From Chaunax sp. Z400 (Eukaryota > Chordata > Actinopteri > Lophiiformes > Chaunacidae), in NCBI GenBank assembly GCA_037577475.1, contig CM075187.1, forward strand, positions 1,399,046 through 1,463,045: a DNA stretch of 64,000 bases, written 5' to 3'. Below the pieces are notes generated by a model. It was not told the DNA's origin. It was given only the letters and a program-made list of their open reading frames with translations, and searched no databases. Every line of letters starts with the position of its first letter. Position 1 is the stretch's first letter. Shown one piece after another: positions 33,146-46,600 of the stretch. A program made the position numbers and the translations under genes.

Positions 33146-36100
33146 CTACTTGGTGTGAACCATGGATGTGCTGAACAGAAGCTTCTGTTTTTTCTTCTTC
33201 TTCTTTCCTCCTTTCTCGTCTGAAAAGAGAAGAAGACAAAGATGAGCGTGGTTCTCAGAACTAATGGATGTTATTTACAGGCTCCAGACGGCAGACCTGG
33301 TTCAACGACAGGCTGCAGCGGAGAAGCCACACCGCTGTCGAGCTGCAGGAGCGCCTTCTCGATGGCCTGGCTGAAGGAGTTCTGGAAGCTGGGCACAGGG
33401 ATCCGGTCCGAGCCGTCGCTCTCTCCGTCGCTGTCCGCCGCCGGCAGAGCGAGCAGCTTATCTGCACGGAACAAGACACAAAACGGACGTCAGGAAGCCT
33501 TAGGGGGAAAACAGAAAACAGATTTTTACAGAAAACGTGCTAAACACAAAGCTCTGGTAATTTCACCCACACATTTATCAGTGTGTGACATGAACCACTA
33601 ACACCTCAGGAGAATCCATTAGCAGAGGGAGGTTTGAAAACTGCAGCCGAAGAAGCACCGATATGTTTTATGATCAATTTTGATCAATGATGATTTTTCC
33701 ACTGATGCCAGATTTAAACTCAACCGATCCTTGTTTCAGCTGAAAACCAGTCAGACAAACATTCAGATCATCACTATAAACAGAGGTAACTGTAATCAGT
33801 AACTGGATGACTTCAGGTGTAACTTCCTGATTACCTTATACTACTTAAGGTGGAGACTGTTACCTGAGATATGATGTCATCATAACTGGACGTTACCCTA
33901 TCTATGTTCATACAGGTGGATCTAAAAGAATCACTGCTGTAAGGAACAGATCTGTCAGCTGTTTGGAGGATAGATGTGTTCTCATTAGAACCAGAAAATA
34001 GGTCAGTGGAATAATGAACCGTCAGCAGAACCAAAATCTGATCTGAACCATCTGATGAACAATGAGACTGGTGATGTGAATGTAGCCCAAATTAGCAGTC
34101 AGTTCATGAGATGCAGCTCATGTGTAGAAGTGAATTATACCAATGCTGTGTACAGCAGGAAAACAAGTCTAATATTCATGTCACAGATATCCAAGAATAC
34201 ATTTAGATTGTTTTCTTTTTAATTCACCACATTTTTCTTTTTACGTGCAGCTGCTCTAACATGTCGTCGTACCGAACATCTCAATCACATTACAAATAAA
34301 AGAGGAGTCCCTGAGACACAGAGAACATACGACAACAGCAAGCCTCCCTCCACCTCTTCAGTTACTTTTCAATAAAGGATGGATGTAAACAATAAACTTA
34401 TTATTTGACTGCTGGGTTACTGTTGGAGGTTTTCTGATATTCAGCTGACAACGAGACAAACTGACTCACGATTATCTGAGATTAAAAATCACAAATTTGC
34501 TCAATAAAACTCAGAAATGGAGTTTTGGGAAGTCTAAAACTTATCTAAAAAGTTTATTTTTTAAAAAGGTTAAAAAGTATCTAATTAAAAACAAAACTAA
34601 AGTAAAAAAGTATCTAAAAAAGTAAAAAGTCTGAAACTTATCTAAAACTAAAACTTTGTCCTGCTGCATACGTTCACCCATATTTTACCTTTCTTTGGAG
34701 CGATCCTGGGTCCAGCATCAGATCTGGCTTTCCCATCTCTTAGCATCTGGACACAGTAAAGGGTCACGTTATACTACAACGTTAGCTCCTCAGCTCTGGA
34801 TTAAGCCTCCGTTTGCTTTTCATACACACCTGTGCAAAGGACACACAGTGGGAGTCGTCCTCCACACTGCTTACAGCAGGTGAGCAGCTTTGCCCGCTCA
34901 GACTCGGGAATCTCATCCCATCTGAGGAGACAGAGTCAGTGTTGAAATGCTGAAAACTAGACGGAAACATTGAGCTGAATGAGGTGCAGAGGAGGACGCT
35001 GCTCTGACCAGAGGAGGGGCTGCTGCTCAGAGGTGAAGGAGGCTCGAACGTGAAGTCCGGCTGAACTTGGCGGCTGCTGCTGAAAGGCGGAGACCCGAAA
35101 GCCGGGAAGTGCTGGAGGTTCTCCAACCCAAAATGCACCTCAGGATCTGGGGGACAGTTTCACACCTCAGCCCTGATGTCCCTCAGACTGTTGAGCATGT
35201 TTCTGAAGAAGCAGCTGTACTTACATTTACCCTGCTTCTTGTTCTCCTCAATCTCAATTCTCTTCTCTCTGCGCTTCTCATCCCTCACCTTCTTCTGCCT
35301 CAGGCGCTTCCTCTTCTCGAAGTCATCTGTAAGTTTGGAGGAGAGTTAGATTGAATGTAAAACAGTAAATCCATCTGAACGAGGAGAAAGTGTTCCAACC
35401 TGCGAACGTGTCCAGAGTCTCTTTGGACAGGATCGGCGGCTGCAGGGTCAGCTCACAGATGCTGAACTCACATGTGAGCGGCAGGTGAGCCAGATAACGA
35501 TGGCGACGGCGGACCTCCTGCAGCAAAGACACGCATGAAAGATCTGTTAAAGTTAAGACTGCAGCAACAGATCAGTGTTATGGTAGATCGTAACTGAACT
35601 GTATGTGTTTCTGCTGACCTCAGTCACTGTGTGTCCCACTATCTCCACCACCGTGGCAGTGATGGAGTCCGGACTCGCCTCCAAGCTGCCGTATTCCCGT
35701 AACAGACAGCGTACATTCAAAGGATGCAGGAACATCTGCTGGCAGTCGTCAGCTGGAAGGAGAAAAGACGATGAGAAAACAAGCATTAAATATTGTCAAA
35801 CACAAATAAACACTATTTTTTAACCATGCCAGTAAATCTGAATAAATCACACATTGGTGGTCATGTTTTCAGTGAAGAGTCTAACCATATATACATTAAT
35901 AATGAGAGTTTAAACATTTATATCATTATGAGCCTCTTTGAACTCTGTGATCAAGTGATCAACAGCTGATCTTTCTGTCTTTGGTTACAGTAACCAGTAA
36001 GACTTTATGTAATGAGGACGTTTACAGTTTCTCTCCCAACAAAGCCAAACTGGACAAATCATCTTCAGCTGCAGCAGGAGTGCAGGGACTGACCCACCTT

Positions 36101-39100
36101 GGTAGAAGTAGTAGTAGGGTCCATGCACCACACTGCCCGACGGGCGGCCTGACTCTGCCTGGTTGGTGGGACTCTCCTCATCAGGCTGGGCCTCTGGGGC
36201 TGCATCTATCACAGCCTCTGGAGACTCCTCCAGCACGCTCTCCAAAATGCCTTCAGGAAAATCTGGCAATTCTGCAGCGGCGTCCTCTGGGACCTCCGCC
36301 ACCTCATCGTCAAAGGCAGAGGAGTACTGCACCACAGGCTACGAAGAAAAGAGGCCCGGACTGATCCAACACGTACCCATAAATCCATATCAAAGTAGGA
36401 GAACATGCAAGTACAATCATGTGATCCCTTCACAAAGGGACACAAACAAGATTCACCTTGGTGCTGCTGTTGTTCGTCAGCACGTCCTCCACCAGGGACG
36501 AAGGTTCCTCCAGAGTCAGGGAGGACAAGTCAAAGCTGTCTCCTGCATTTAGCTTCTGCTGCTTCAGCAGGATCTCCTCTCGCTCCTAAGACACAAAAAA
36601 CTGTTCAATTAACTCTACAGGGTTTTATTCTCAAGTAGGTTTCATTAACAATGATAAATAAATGCATTGGTTTTACATTTTACAGTGGTTTCATCCCTTC
36701 TCTACACATTTACCTCCACCACGGAGGTTCAGTTTTCACTACTGTCCGGTTTGTCAGCAGGATTATGTAAAAACTAAAAGTGGGAGGATGGTCAGAACCC
36801 AATAAAGTTTGGTGTGGACCCAACATTTTTTAAAGCTTCCTTTAACATTGCTAGATAGGGTGATTTTTCGATATTCATAACACACGTCTTGACCTACGCC
36901 CCATCCTTCTACCGTGTTTTTAGTAAAACTGTAGTTTTTGCGTAATCCTGTTGACAAACAAACACCTAAGTTATTTTTTGAGAAATTAATAAAAATGTCA
37001 AAATATCACAGAACAGAAACAAGACAAAAAATTATCGGGATCCGCTTCAAAATCAACACTTCGTTGGCCCTAGACTCATCCCTCCACAAAATGTGATCAA
37101 AATCTATTAGTAACTATTTGAGATATCAAACAATATGCAGACAAACATGGCTGATCACATAGACACTGCTGAGAGGTAATAACATGTAGCTTCAGATACC
37201 TGCAGAAGACAGAGGGCGCTCTGGATGAAGCAGCCGTTGGCGTCCTCTCCCTGGCTGAGCTGAGCCTCGAGGACTGCCTTCTCCTCCTCCACCAGGATCA
37301 GGGCCTGCGCCGGGGAGGCCAGCAGCAGCTTGGAGTATGGGCTCAGACAAGCATCTAGAAAACACAGAATCACAGGCTGAATGGGCTGTGAGGGAATTCT
37401 AAAAGCAAGCCTTCATAGTGTCAACTTGTTTATTCGATTATAGACAATAATTAATCTCCACATAACATTATTCTGATTTTTACAGAGCATAAAAAGTCTT
37501 AAACTGAAGAAGAAATCAAGCGTCACATTTGTCTGCACCTCCAAAGCAAACTGGCTCCTCCACCTTCACCCACTGAGAGCTGGGCATGGCCACTACAGCC
37601 CCCTTTTCCCTCCGCATCAGGCGCATGGTGATTACATCACCAACCACATACTGCCTGGTCTCCATAGCAACCACACTGCAACATAAAACCAATGGTAAAA
37701 AGTTTACCTTATGTTTAGCTTAGCTCATACTTCAGCTACTTGAGTTATTGGTCTGTTACCTCTTCAGGTCAGCGGTGTGAACGGCCTCGTAGCAGATGGG
37801 ACACTTGGACCAGCTCTTGTCACTAAGAGAGAGGTAGTGCAATATGCACGGCCAGCAGAAGATGTGTCCACACCGAGTGATGCGGGCCGCCACAGGAGGG
37901 TACAGGCAGATTGGACAAGACGGGACCTCATGGCTGTAGATCCGCTGCAGATGTACACAAACATGCATCAGTATGTAATACTCAAGGGTGCTGAGTTACT
38001 TGTAACGCCTCATATTACGCAAGCTAGCTAACGGTGGTTTGTTCAGTGTAAATAAACACAAAGAGGCGTATAGAAGCTCATTGTTGTGGCTCTATTGTGC
38101 AAACTTTGTATTAGAATAAAAAGGCCTGTTCATTAGTGAGTCCTCCTTCAGCAGTGATTCCAGCATTAATCCTCCTCCTCATGGACCGACAACCTCCTGA
38201 TGGTGTCATCCTGTGGGATGGCGGCCCACTCTTCAGTCAGAGTTGCTGCTGAATCTGTGGATGATGTTAACGCCGTCACACTTGTCCAATTTTTTTTGGG
38301 GGGGTGGGGGTGGGGGTGTGTGTGTTCAGGTCGGGACTCATTGCTGGTCATTCCAGGACTGTGATGTCATTCTCCTCCAGAACCTGAGCGTCCCGTCAGC
38401 ACAGCATTACTGTCAGGCTGTTGGGCTCCATGTCCATCATGACTCAGTTTTGGTCTATTCTGGGCGCCATTGTAGCCAGTCAGTCAACATTCACTGTCCT
38501 GGTGGCTCTAGCGGACAGCTCCGCCTCAAGCACGCCAATGTAAGGATCCCAGTGATGTTGCCCTGACCGTGGCATTCTTGCAGATGTCTTCATGTCTTTT
38601 TATAGAGGTGGGTTAGCTCAACAAGGAAGTAGTTATTTGGGATTACTTGGATAGAGACATTGTGGCTATTTCTCTAAAAATAGTTTATTTTGAGACTCAA
38701 GACTACTCTCAAAAATGTGTCCAGTGCAACCAAACCTCATGAAGTGGGCCCAAGTCTCCCCTACATAACAATGCAGAACCGAAGTTAAAACAGAGAAAAG
38801 GTTTTCTCAACGTCACGCCTAAACATGAGGTGTGTTTGAGCATAAGCAGCTCTGCATAAGACAAGCACTCACCACTTGCTGCACACAGTCCCAGTTGACT
38901 AGGGTGTCTGGGTCAGTGAAGTGAGCCTTGTAGTCCTGGTCATCAGACACCACAAACTGGCAACTGAAACACACAAAGTTAGCCAACACAGTTTTAGGCT
39001 TTCTGCTTCAGATGGTGTATTGCATGCAGGAGCTGCTTACTTGGCCTGCAGAAAAAGCTCCTTGTTGAAGGGCTTGTGCTTGTGGCCCCATTTGTTTCGG

Positions 39101-40594
39101 CGGCCCCAGTAGGAGTGGCCTCCATCTCCGACGCCACTGTTTCCTCCACGGGGTTCAAAGGTGAAGTTCAGCAGGTGGTTCAGGCTTATTTTCTTCGGTC
39201 CAGCAAACTGAGCAGAGCTAAACTCGGCCCGTTGCGTCTCTGCTACCTGCAGAGGTGCAGAAGAATCTGTTGAGTGCATTTTAACTTTCTTTTCAGTGAG
39301 GTCTTCTTTGCTCCTGAAATGTTTTTCACATTGAAGAAAATGTTGGGAGGTGATCACTTCACAATACCAACCTCCTCGCGTCGTCCTCCACCTGTAATGC
39401 CATACTGTCGTCCACCTCTCTGAGCGGGTCTCTTGTCAAAATTCTTGCTTTTCTGTGAATTGGTGCGGCGAGGGCCTGGGAAAGGGTCGGTTTTAGGAAA
39501 GGAGGGCTCGCGCTTGCGACTGTAGCGCTTGGAGCCCCCATTATTTTTGCCTTCTGAAACAAACAAACAAAACAAAGATATGTATTAGCATAAATGTAAA
39601 TATTATCAATCAATTACATCTTAATCTTAGCTGACGCATAATTTCTAGTTTAGTTATCATTGCTTTTTTCAGTATCTTTCTTCAATTACTTGGTACATTT
39701 TGAATGAAACTTGGAAGAGTGAAGCATGTGTCAAAAAGAAACGACTAAATATTGACGCAGATCTGGATAAAGTGGTGGATTAATGATTTTTATTTACGTT
39801 CTTTAACAGAACCATGAACACAGTCAAGTTTGATGACGCATATATCTTGTTGGAATTTAGATTAGGGTTTAATTTAATTAAATGGTTGAGGTATTTGCTC
39901 TACTAAGGACTCTTAGGATTTGATTTTCTTTCCATGATTATCAAAAAGCTTACGAAGTTGATTCCCCATTACAAAAAGATAAGATTTTCCTCACATAGAT
40001 TGGGAGAAACTTTAAAAACTGTTTAAGAGAACAGAAAGGTGTTTTCTACTTCTACTACAGTATGGCTGTCAGGTGACAGCTGGAAAACTGTTGTGCCTGG
40101 TAGATAATGTTGGAGTTGTATATTAATATTCATTCGCTTTTTAATTAGCATGGAAAGAAAATCGAACTACATATAGCGCATACGTCCACCCTTGTATTTA
40201 AGTCTTTGCAGCCATTCACGTGACAGGTGTGGTGCATAAATCCAGTACAGTGTGCTTATCTTAGTTATAGTCCTGCCTGAGGCTCAGAGGGTCAAATGTT
40301 TTGACAGCTACGTCATCCATACCAGAAAAATAGCCTCTACTGCTAGGCCTCAGCAGGCCACAGCTAGCTGCTAGCATGACAGCTAATTGCTAACATGACA
40401 TTAAGAATAAAAACAGGCAGGTGTTCACCTGTTTTGGTCTTAGTTTCGCCCGGTGCTGGTCCTGTGGAGCTTGAACGAGGCGGAACCTTGGTGCTGGTGC
40501 TGCTGTTGGGGTTTTTCTCCATGTCTGTATGCGGACAGTGAGTGTTGTTGTTGAGGCCGAGCTCCGAGCAGAGAGCCGCCGAGCTCCCTAGCAT
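33146..40594 (-). CDS. rnf10: RING finger protein 10 (E3 ubiquitin ligase), 16 coding exons
   Basis: Exons, minus strand: 40594-40429, 39553-39372, 39246-39041, 38963-38873, 37944-37760, 37675-37539, 37354-37200, 36585-36457, 36338-36098, 35752-35619, 35517-35400, 35326-35225, 35146-34830, 34746-34689, 33461-33279, 33219-33146. Phases close to give about 825 residues (human about 811). Markers: GSKRYSRKRE, AQFAGPKKISLNHLLNFTFEPR, RNKWGHK, FNKELFLQAN; a C3HC4 RING at about 225-267 (SCPICLYPP...RCGHIFCWPC...KCPICYEAVH); MFLHPLNVRCLLREYGSL; FSICELTLQPPILSKETLDTF; IPVPSFQNSFSQAIE; and the basic tail LLFSTSMVHTK. All RING Cys/His are present. RNF10 is known as a ubiquitin ligase acting on small ribosomal subunit proteins and as a partner of MEOX2. 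ATG 40594 gives MLGSSAALCSEL before the conserved MEKNPNSS; starting at MEKN (about residue 26) is an alternative. Confidence 0.96.
36715..36970. repeat. Foldback copy of a dispersed repeat in an rnf10 intron
   Basis: TTTGTCAGCAGGATTATG near 36750 and its complement-like AATCCTGTTGACAAACAAAC near 36941 face each other. The centre carries the family's GGGTGTGGACC/GATCC-type sequence. It lies in the rnf10 intron between the exons at 37200 and 36585. Confidence 0.55.
38143..38600 (-). mobile_element. Tc1/mariner-like remnant in an rnf10 intron
   Basis: On the minus strand, TEEWAAIPQDDTIRRL resembles the C-terminal EEWxxIPxxxxxxL motif of Tc1-type transposases. The remaining sequence is frame-broken and interrupted by a G-rich run at 38297-38318. 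It lies in the intron between the exons at 38873 and 37944. Confidence 0.55.
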
Positions 40595-41863
40595 CAAACA
40601 GAAAAACGAAGGAAGAAAGCGGGCTGCGGTGAGTGCGGGTCAGGCGACGAAGGCCCTGATTCATTTCGGTCAAACGCGGGGACCCCATCACGGCGACATC
40701 TTGACAATAAAACAAACCCGAGAAAAAATAAGAGACACGATATCGGCGTCTCAAGTTATGGAAGCTGTCGGAAGAGAGGACGATGGCTCGCCACGCGGGG
40801 CCAAGACCCCCGAATTTACGGTCTTCACTCGTTAAGGAAAACAGTGTGCCCTCAACGAGGCGTTGGATGTTTCCCAAAAGTTGGAAAACAGGATAATTTA
40901 CTGATTTTGACCCAAAATTACATCCGTTTCCAGGACCTAACACTAATGGCGACGGGTCGCCAAGCAAGAACCTGAGAGACCCGGATGTTTGTTATATTGC
41001 CTACAAGTTTACTGCGCGGCAAGACATTATGGGAAATGCAGTCATCTATTTGTGTTCAAGACCCAGTCGCGCGGATGTTCGTACTTTTACCAGAGCGGTT
41101 ATGTTTTCACCTAAATAATTCTATTTTACATGAATACATTTTTAACAGTATTGTTGCTATAAATGATGACATGTCTCTGTTAAACCTTTATTAAAAGCTT
41201 TGGTTGTGGCTTGGTCTGGAAACTATTTCTTGATTTATCAAGTTTAAACTAGAAATCACTCAGAGAGCACAGAGAGCTCCTTAAGTCCCATGAAAACCTG
41301 CCCCGACAATCTGGAATCACATTAGTATCATGATTAGTTTGATAGTTATTCTAGAAAAACTATATTACACCGATGGTGGTTTTCTTCAGGATCTAGATAT
41401 ACTTTTGAAGTTAAATTTGACTCCTAACTGAATCAACAGTTTCAGCTACAATCTGAGCCCTTTAAATTTAACCATTCTGGATCACCAGATCCAGAATATG
41501 ACTTGGATCCAGATCAGACTCTGTGTGCTAGATCTTATGATAGACATTACCCATGAAGCAATCAGTCTGTGTGTCTTTATTAAATGCCTCTAATTTTGTT
41601 TGTGTTTGTGTGTTTTCCATAAATGTGTGCAGAAATCGATTTTTAGGAAACCACAACAAATACATAACCTTCAAAAATAGAGCTTTAATTTGTAAACAAA
41701 CAGTATAAATACAAAATAAATTCAATTAAACATAAAAACGCTAAAGCCCAAATTATTATGTGACAAATGTCATGAAACAGGCAGTTAGCAGCTGCAGTAA
41801 AACAAAATTCTCTTTCTCTTTGGAAAGCTACATCACTGCCACCCTTTACTGCACACTATGAAG
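40595..41863. other. rnf10 upstream region and pop5 3' flank
   Basis: The first 400 bp beyond the rnf10 ATG are CpG-containing and likely hold its 5' UTR and promoter. The 41281-41535 part is a dispersed repeat (see separate entry). A minus-strand AATAAA equivalent (TTTATT) near 41577 may end pop5. No additional gene was seen; the 175-residue minus-strand frame at 40440-40967 overlaps rnf10 exon 1 in another frame. Confidence 0.5.
41281..41535 (+). repeat. Dispersed repeat, plus-oriented partner of an inverted pair
   Basis: It carries CATGAAAACCTGCCCCGA, GGTGGTTTTCTTCAGGATC, CAGTTTCAGCTACAATCTGA and GGATCACCAGATCCAGAAT. All recur in reverse complement and reverse order at 49795-50071. Confidence 0.8.
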
Positions 41864-43238
41864 TCACTCTTCTTCATCTTCCTCACTCTCTGATTCGTCC
41901 CGAAACGCCTCCCTTCCTCCGGGTAGGGAACAGCTCAGGATTGCTTTGCGAACTCGTTTTTCTTCTTCTGCAAATGGGAAATGGGAGAGAGAACCAGTCA
42001 GATGTTATCATCTGCTTTGTATTCAGTCTCAAGTGAACTAAAGGGTGCAATGACAAATCAAAAAGATCGTAAGGATAGAATTCATGTTCAACACTGGCAC
42101 AGTTTTATTGTTGAACAGTTGAAAAAACTGTAGCATTAACAATATTAAATAGTCCGTTAAATCCTTTCTAAATCTTACCTGGGTTTTTACATTTCGGGAG
42201 CATTCGATGGAGCTGCTGTTTGTTGTATTGGATCAGAAACTTCTGACATGTTCTAATTGTTCCTGGAAAAATAAGCAACTTAATAATGTGTTAAATTGAT
42301 ATTTAAGATTGATAAATGTGTTTTTCTCACCTCCTACATGCAAACAGTTCAGGAAACACGGGATTGTCTGCCCACGAGTTGCAACACTGGTGATGAAGGG
42401 CAAAGCCGACCAGAGGAGTCTGTAACACTTTTTGGGGAAACGCAGGAATACTATTCCAGTATGAGCGTTCAGATATTTCACTGCAAAGAAAGAGACCATT
42501 GAGAGGTCAGTGAACACTGCACTATGTTTACAGCACTGAGTCAAGATCAGGGTGGTGGATATTTACTGGAATGATGGACTTGAACTTTACACTGATTCTG
42601 GGTACTGTTCACTTTTGAACCTGGACGTCAGTACTGATACCTGTTGCAGTACTTTAGTCATTCTCTAATAACAAAAATTTAATTTACGTTTTTATTGAGC
42701 TATTGATTTGTTTATATGTGTTTGATTGCTCATGAAAATATGTTCAGATAGCTAGCTAACTAGAAACGTAGTGTCGTCTCTCTAGGCAGGTGTTGTGTCC
42801 ACAAGATCTTTAATGCTTTGCCATTCCTATGCAACTGTATGGCAGATCGCAATAAATAAACCTGGCTGTACAACAACACGACCAGCTCTGAGTGTATTTA
42901 AGCAGAAGACATCACACTGAGGTCACACAAACAGCTGACAGATTGTGTATTTTGCCCATAAACCTAATACATTTCATCTAAAACCTTCTTTCCCAGCTGC
43001 TTACCAGAGAATCTGATGCTACAGAGAGCCGCTCCATAGTCCCCGTGTGTGCGGGCCACTGCTGCCTTCACTGTCATTGCTATAGCTCGTTCATCCAGCA
43101 GCAACAGGCTGTTTCTGTCCGACACGTTCACCTCGCAGAGTAAATACCTGCCGAGAGAACAGGTTCTGTTAGAAACACACTAAATGTGAGTAAATGTTGA
43201 ATAAAGACCACATTTTACCTTGACTTCACGCGCACCAT
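41864..43238 (-). CDS. pop5: POP5, subunit of RNase P and RNase MRP
   Basis: Five exons, minus strand: 43238-43219, 43147-43005, 42480-42331, 42262-42179, 41967-41864. They total 501 bp, 166 residues (human 163). The protein starts MVRVKSRYLLCEV, continues through ALCSIRFS, VKYLNAHTGIVFLRFPKK, LLWSALPFITSV, PCFLNCLHVGGTIRTCQKFL and IQYNKQQLH, and ends in an acidic tail (DESESEEDEEE). This is the full Rpp14/Pop5 fold. Pop5 is a protein component of nuclear RNase P (tRNA 5' maturation) and RNase MRP (pre-rRNA processing) and acts in the nucleolus and nucleus. The first coding exon is only 20 bp. It is head-to-head with unc119b; the starts are 431 bp apart. Confidence 0.96.
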
Positions 43239-43669
43239 CGTTGCTCGCCTCTTCTTCTGCGATAACTTCCGTCAAAACCTGTGAGGTATCTGGAGAGTAG
43301 CGCCACATGCTGGATGTACTTGCGGGGGCAAATATTTTCGCGCTTTGATCATTAAAACATCTTCTGGGCAATAAAAACATAAAGTCTTAATGTAATTTCT
43401 CAAAGTTTATGTATGGAAACTTTAAAATCGGACAAGTTGTAGTGATTTCACGCTCTTGCAGCCAGTCATTGAATAAACGGGACACTCCGGGCCTTAAACC
43501 ATACATACTCCTTCGGTAACCATGACAATCGCCATCGCTCTAAACCAATCATAATTGGGCTTTGCCGTCTCCCATACACGCATCACGCCATCTTGAAATT
43601 ACCCCCGCTGTTTGTCTCTCCTAAATCCAGAAGCACAACAACTCTTTCACCGTCACCAGAGTCCCCGGT
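43239..43669. promoter_or_regulatory. Putative bidirectional promoter of pop5 and unc119b
   Basis: The 431 bp separate two divergent ATG codons. They contain a CCAAT box at 43545-43549 and an inverted ATTGG at 43554-43558, only 4 bp apart, plus a near-palindromic GTAACCATGACAAT at 43516-43529 that resembles an RFX X-box. No TATA box stands out. The CpG density is above that of the surrounding DNA. Shared promoter function is inferred from layout. Confidence 0.65.
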
Positions 43670-46600
43670 ATGAACGGTTCACGGAACAAGACGGCCGCGA
43701 CAGTCGGTAAAGGCCAGACGGACTCGGACGCCAGCTCGGAGACGAACCACAGGGACCGAAAGACCGGAGGAGGAATGCTGAAGAAGCTGAAGTCGAGGCG
43801 CAGTCAAACGGATAAGTGGCCTGTGGTCACGGAGGATGAACTCCGGGCTCTGGGGAAAGATATCTCCCCAGACCATGTCCTGGGTCTCCGGGCTGTGACG
43901 GAGGGTGAGCTACGTCAAGCAAGTTAGCTGAAAGTTGTTATATCATACCGCTCAACCGGCACCATTTGCTCAATGCTAACTGTGGCTAAGTGACGAGTTT
44001 ACAAATTCGTTTGGCTGGCAATTCTAAAAATACTTAGAATAAACTATAATAGTGCTGAATTGGTCAAACTGGTAACGTTAAAGGCTATTTTTCTAGCTCT
44101 GTTTTGACTTTGGCATCCTAATTATTTGGCGTTAGCGAAAGGAGGAGGGGTACCCAGGGGCGTAGCAAGAAATTTGGGCCACCCAGACATGATATTGTTC
44201 AGGGCCCCCTATCGTCATGCTGCGTTCATGACAACGGTAAACCCGGTAATCCCAATGTATGAATTTCCAACCTCTGAAAAGTGTGCATTCACATGATCTA
44301 AGCAGAAAGCAATATAGATGCCCTTATGATTACCATATCAATAGCCAATCATGTTCATATCAATAAAGATGGGGTAGACTAGTGGACTAATATCAGTTGT
44401 TTCAGATGTCTAAGCAAAAACAATAATGCTGACAGCTTCACTAATATTTAAGGAATGAAAACATATCACATCCAATAGTAAATTATTTGTTAGAATTAGT
44501 TAAATAGCATTGGTAATATTACTGTCATCAGTCACAATGGAGGACGCCATGATTACAACATCAAGTCGTATAAATTGAGGCACTGAATTTTGAGATAAGT
44601 TTCTGAGCGAAAACCCCAATCCAACTGTATGCTCAAATAATTTTGTCCAAGTCATAGCCCATTTTCCCTATTCCTGATGTGTCATGAATGCAGCATTGAA
44701 GCCAGGTGACGTTGTGGGAGGAGGGACAACATATGTTTCTTAGCTTTATTTTTAATAATTATAATAAAATAATCTATTTATAAGTAAAGCCTAAAACAAA
44801 TGTCTCCCTTTCTAAAAACATAAACAACAACATTCATTCGACTATTCGACTCTTCTCGCCATTCTATTGGTCACTATGAGTCACATACGATCTCATGAGG
44901 GTAAGGATGTGGAAGAGGGGAGTCACATTCCCTACACATTCCAGCAACATTTTAGCACAAAGGTGGTTATAGAAATATTGCAAAAACACACCAGTGGATC
45001 CTTATACATCAGAGTTTTAACTAATTTGATATTTTCATGGCCTTTTTTCCCCTTCCACCCTTCCAGTTTCTGCACCACTTGAACCCTCTGAGTCAAACCC
45101 CAGGGTCTCTTCATTAGACACAGTTCCAGCTAATGCTTAATGCCTCCCATTGTTTTGGCCTTTTACCAGACCAGACAACAATGGCATTACTCCTTTGTGC
45201 GACTTATGGCAGAGACAAACGTGCATCTAAATGAGAGCCTTTGTCATCTCTGTATTGGATCAGGTTGATTTATACATTCCTTCAGTCTCACATAACTCAA
45301 GATGACAAAAGACTTAAGTAACTCATTTTGACCAGCGAAGCTTATTTTTTAATATTTGGGTTATTTGAACATGAAGGGTAGCCCTGAAAATACAGACAAT
45401 ATGCACTCAATGTCATTGTAGTGTTTTAAAATAAAAAAAGAAACATTTATTGGAAATTCTTATAAGAGGCCCGTTTGGACTGTGGGGGAGTATGTCTCTA
45501 TGGAAGGCTGAGAGAAAGGATTTTGTGACTTTCCACAAACTTAATTATGTCAGTTTTAGTAAATTTAAAAATTGAAATCTAACTTTCTGTGAAATAGGAC
45601 AGAAGGATCTCTGTTCCTCTCATGATTTGTGTTAACATGGACTGTCACCATTCTGTCACCTTCCAGACTATCTCTGCAAACCTGAGGACAACGTCTACAA
45701 CATCGACTTCACTCGTTTCAAAATCAGAGATCTGGAGACGGGAACAGTGCTGTTTGAGATCGCCAAACCTCCCAACAGCAGTGAGGACAGTTTAACTGTC
45801 ACTTCATCAAGCTTAGTATTCCTCAAACACAGGATGGACTCAAATGAAAGCAAAAATAATGAGCCCTCTAATAGCAGATGGCGCCACGGACCAATGAACA
45901 ACAACAGGATGTTTGAGCTGTGTGACATCAAGGCTGTTTAAGGCCGTCTGACTGTTTGTCAGGATTTTGATATTTTTGGAGTAATTATACAGTTTAATTA
46001 ACAGACATGTTGTTTGCTGGCATTACTTTGATATTTTTACAGAAAAGGAAAGTCTCAAGAAAGACTACAAGTTGTGTAATAGTATAATATTTTGCATTTA
46101 AGCATAAATCAGAAGTTGGGCATTTTTATCTCCACAAATATTTATACAAGAGTAGAAGACGTCCAACATGTGGAAGCAATGCTTGAACAGGAGTGCATCC
46201 TGTTTTACTAGTAACATGATGCACATACAGACCATATTCTATGTAGAATAGAGTGACATTTTGAGGATTAACATGCATACTTTAAAAAGATGCACAAAGT
46301 TTTTGAATGCTCTTAATTATTGTAGTGTCTGTCCTGTGAATATCAGATGCCAGTCAGATACTCATGTTTTCTGTGTTAGGTCCTGTGGATGGTGAAGAGG
46401 AGAGCGGAGATGTAGACACCAGTGCAGGACGCTTTGTGCGCTATCAGTTTACACCAGCTTTCTTAAAACTGTGCACTGTTGGTGCCACGTAAGTAAACAG
46501 AGCAGAACTTTATGCTATAACTTCTATGAATCTTTGTGCTCCAGCTGAATTGTAAGTGTTTATCTGTCTTGTTGTCAGTGTGGAGTTCACGGTGGGCGAC

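Noticed and set aside
40440..40967. A 175-residue minus-strand frame upstream of and overlapping rnf10 exon 1
   Set aside because: It is in a different frame from the conserved rnf10 N-terminus and has no similarity that I recognise; it is likely 5' UTR or promoter DNA.
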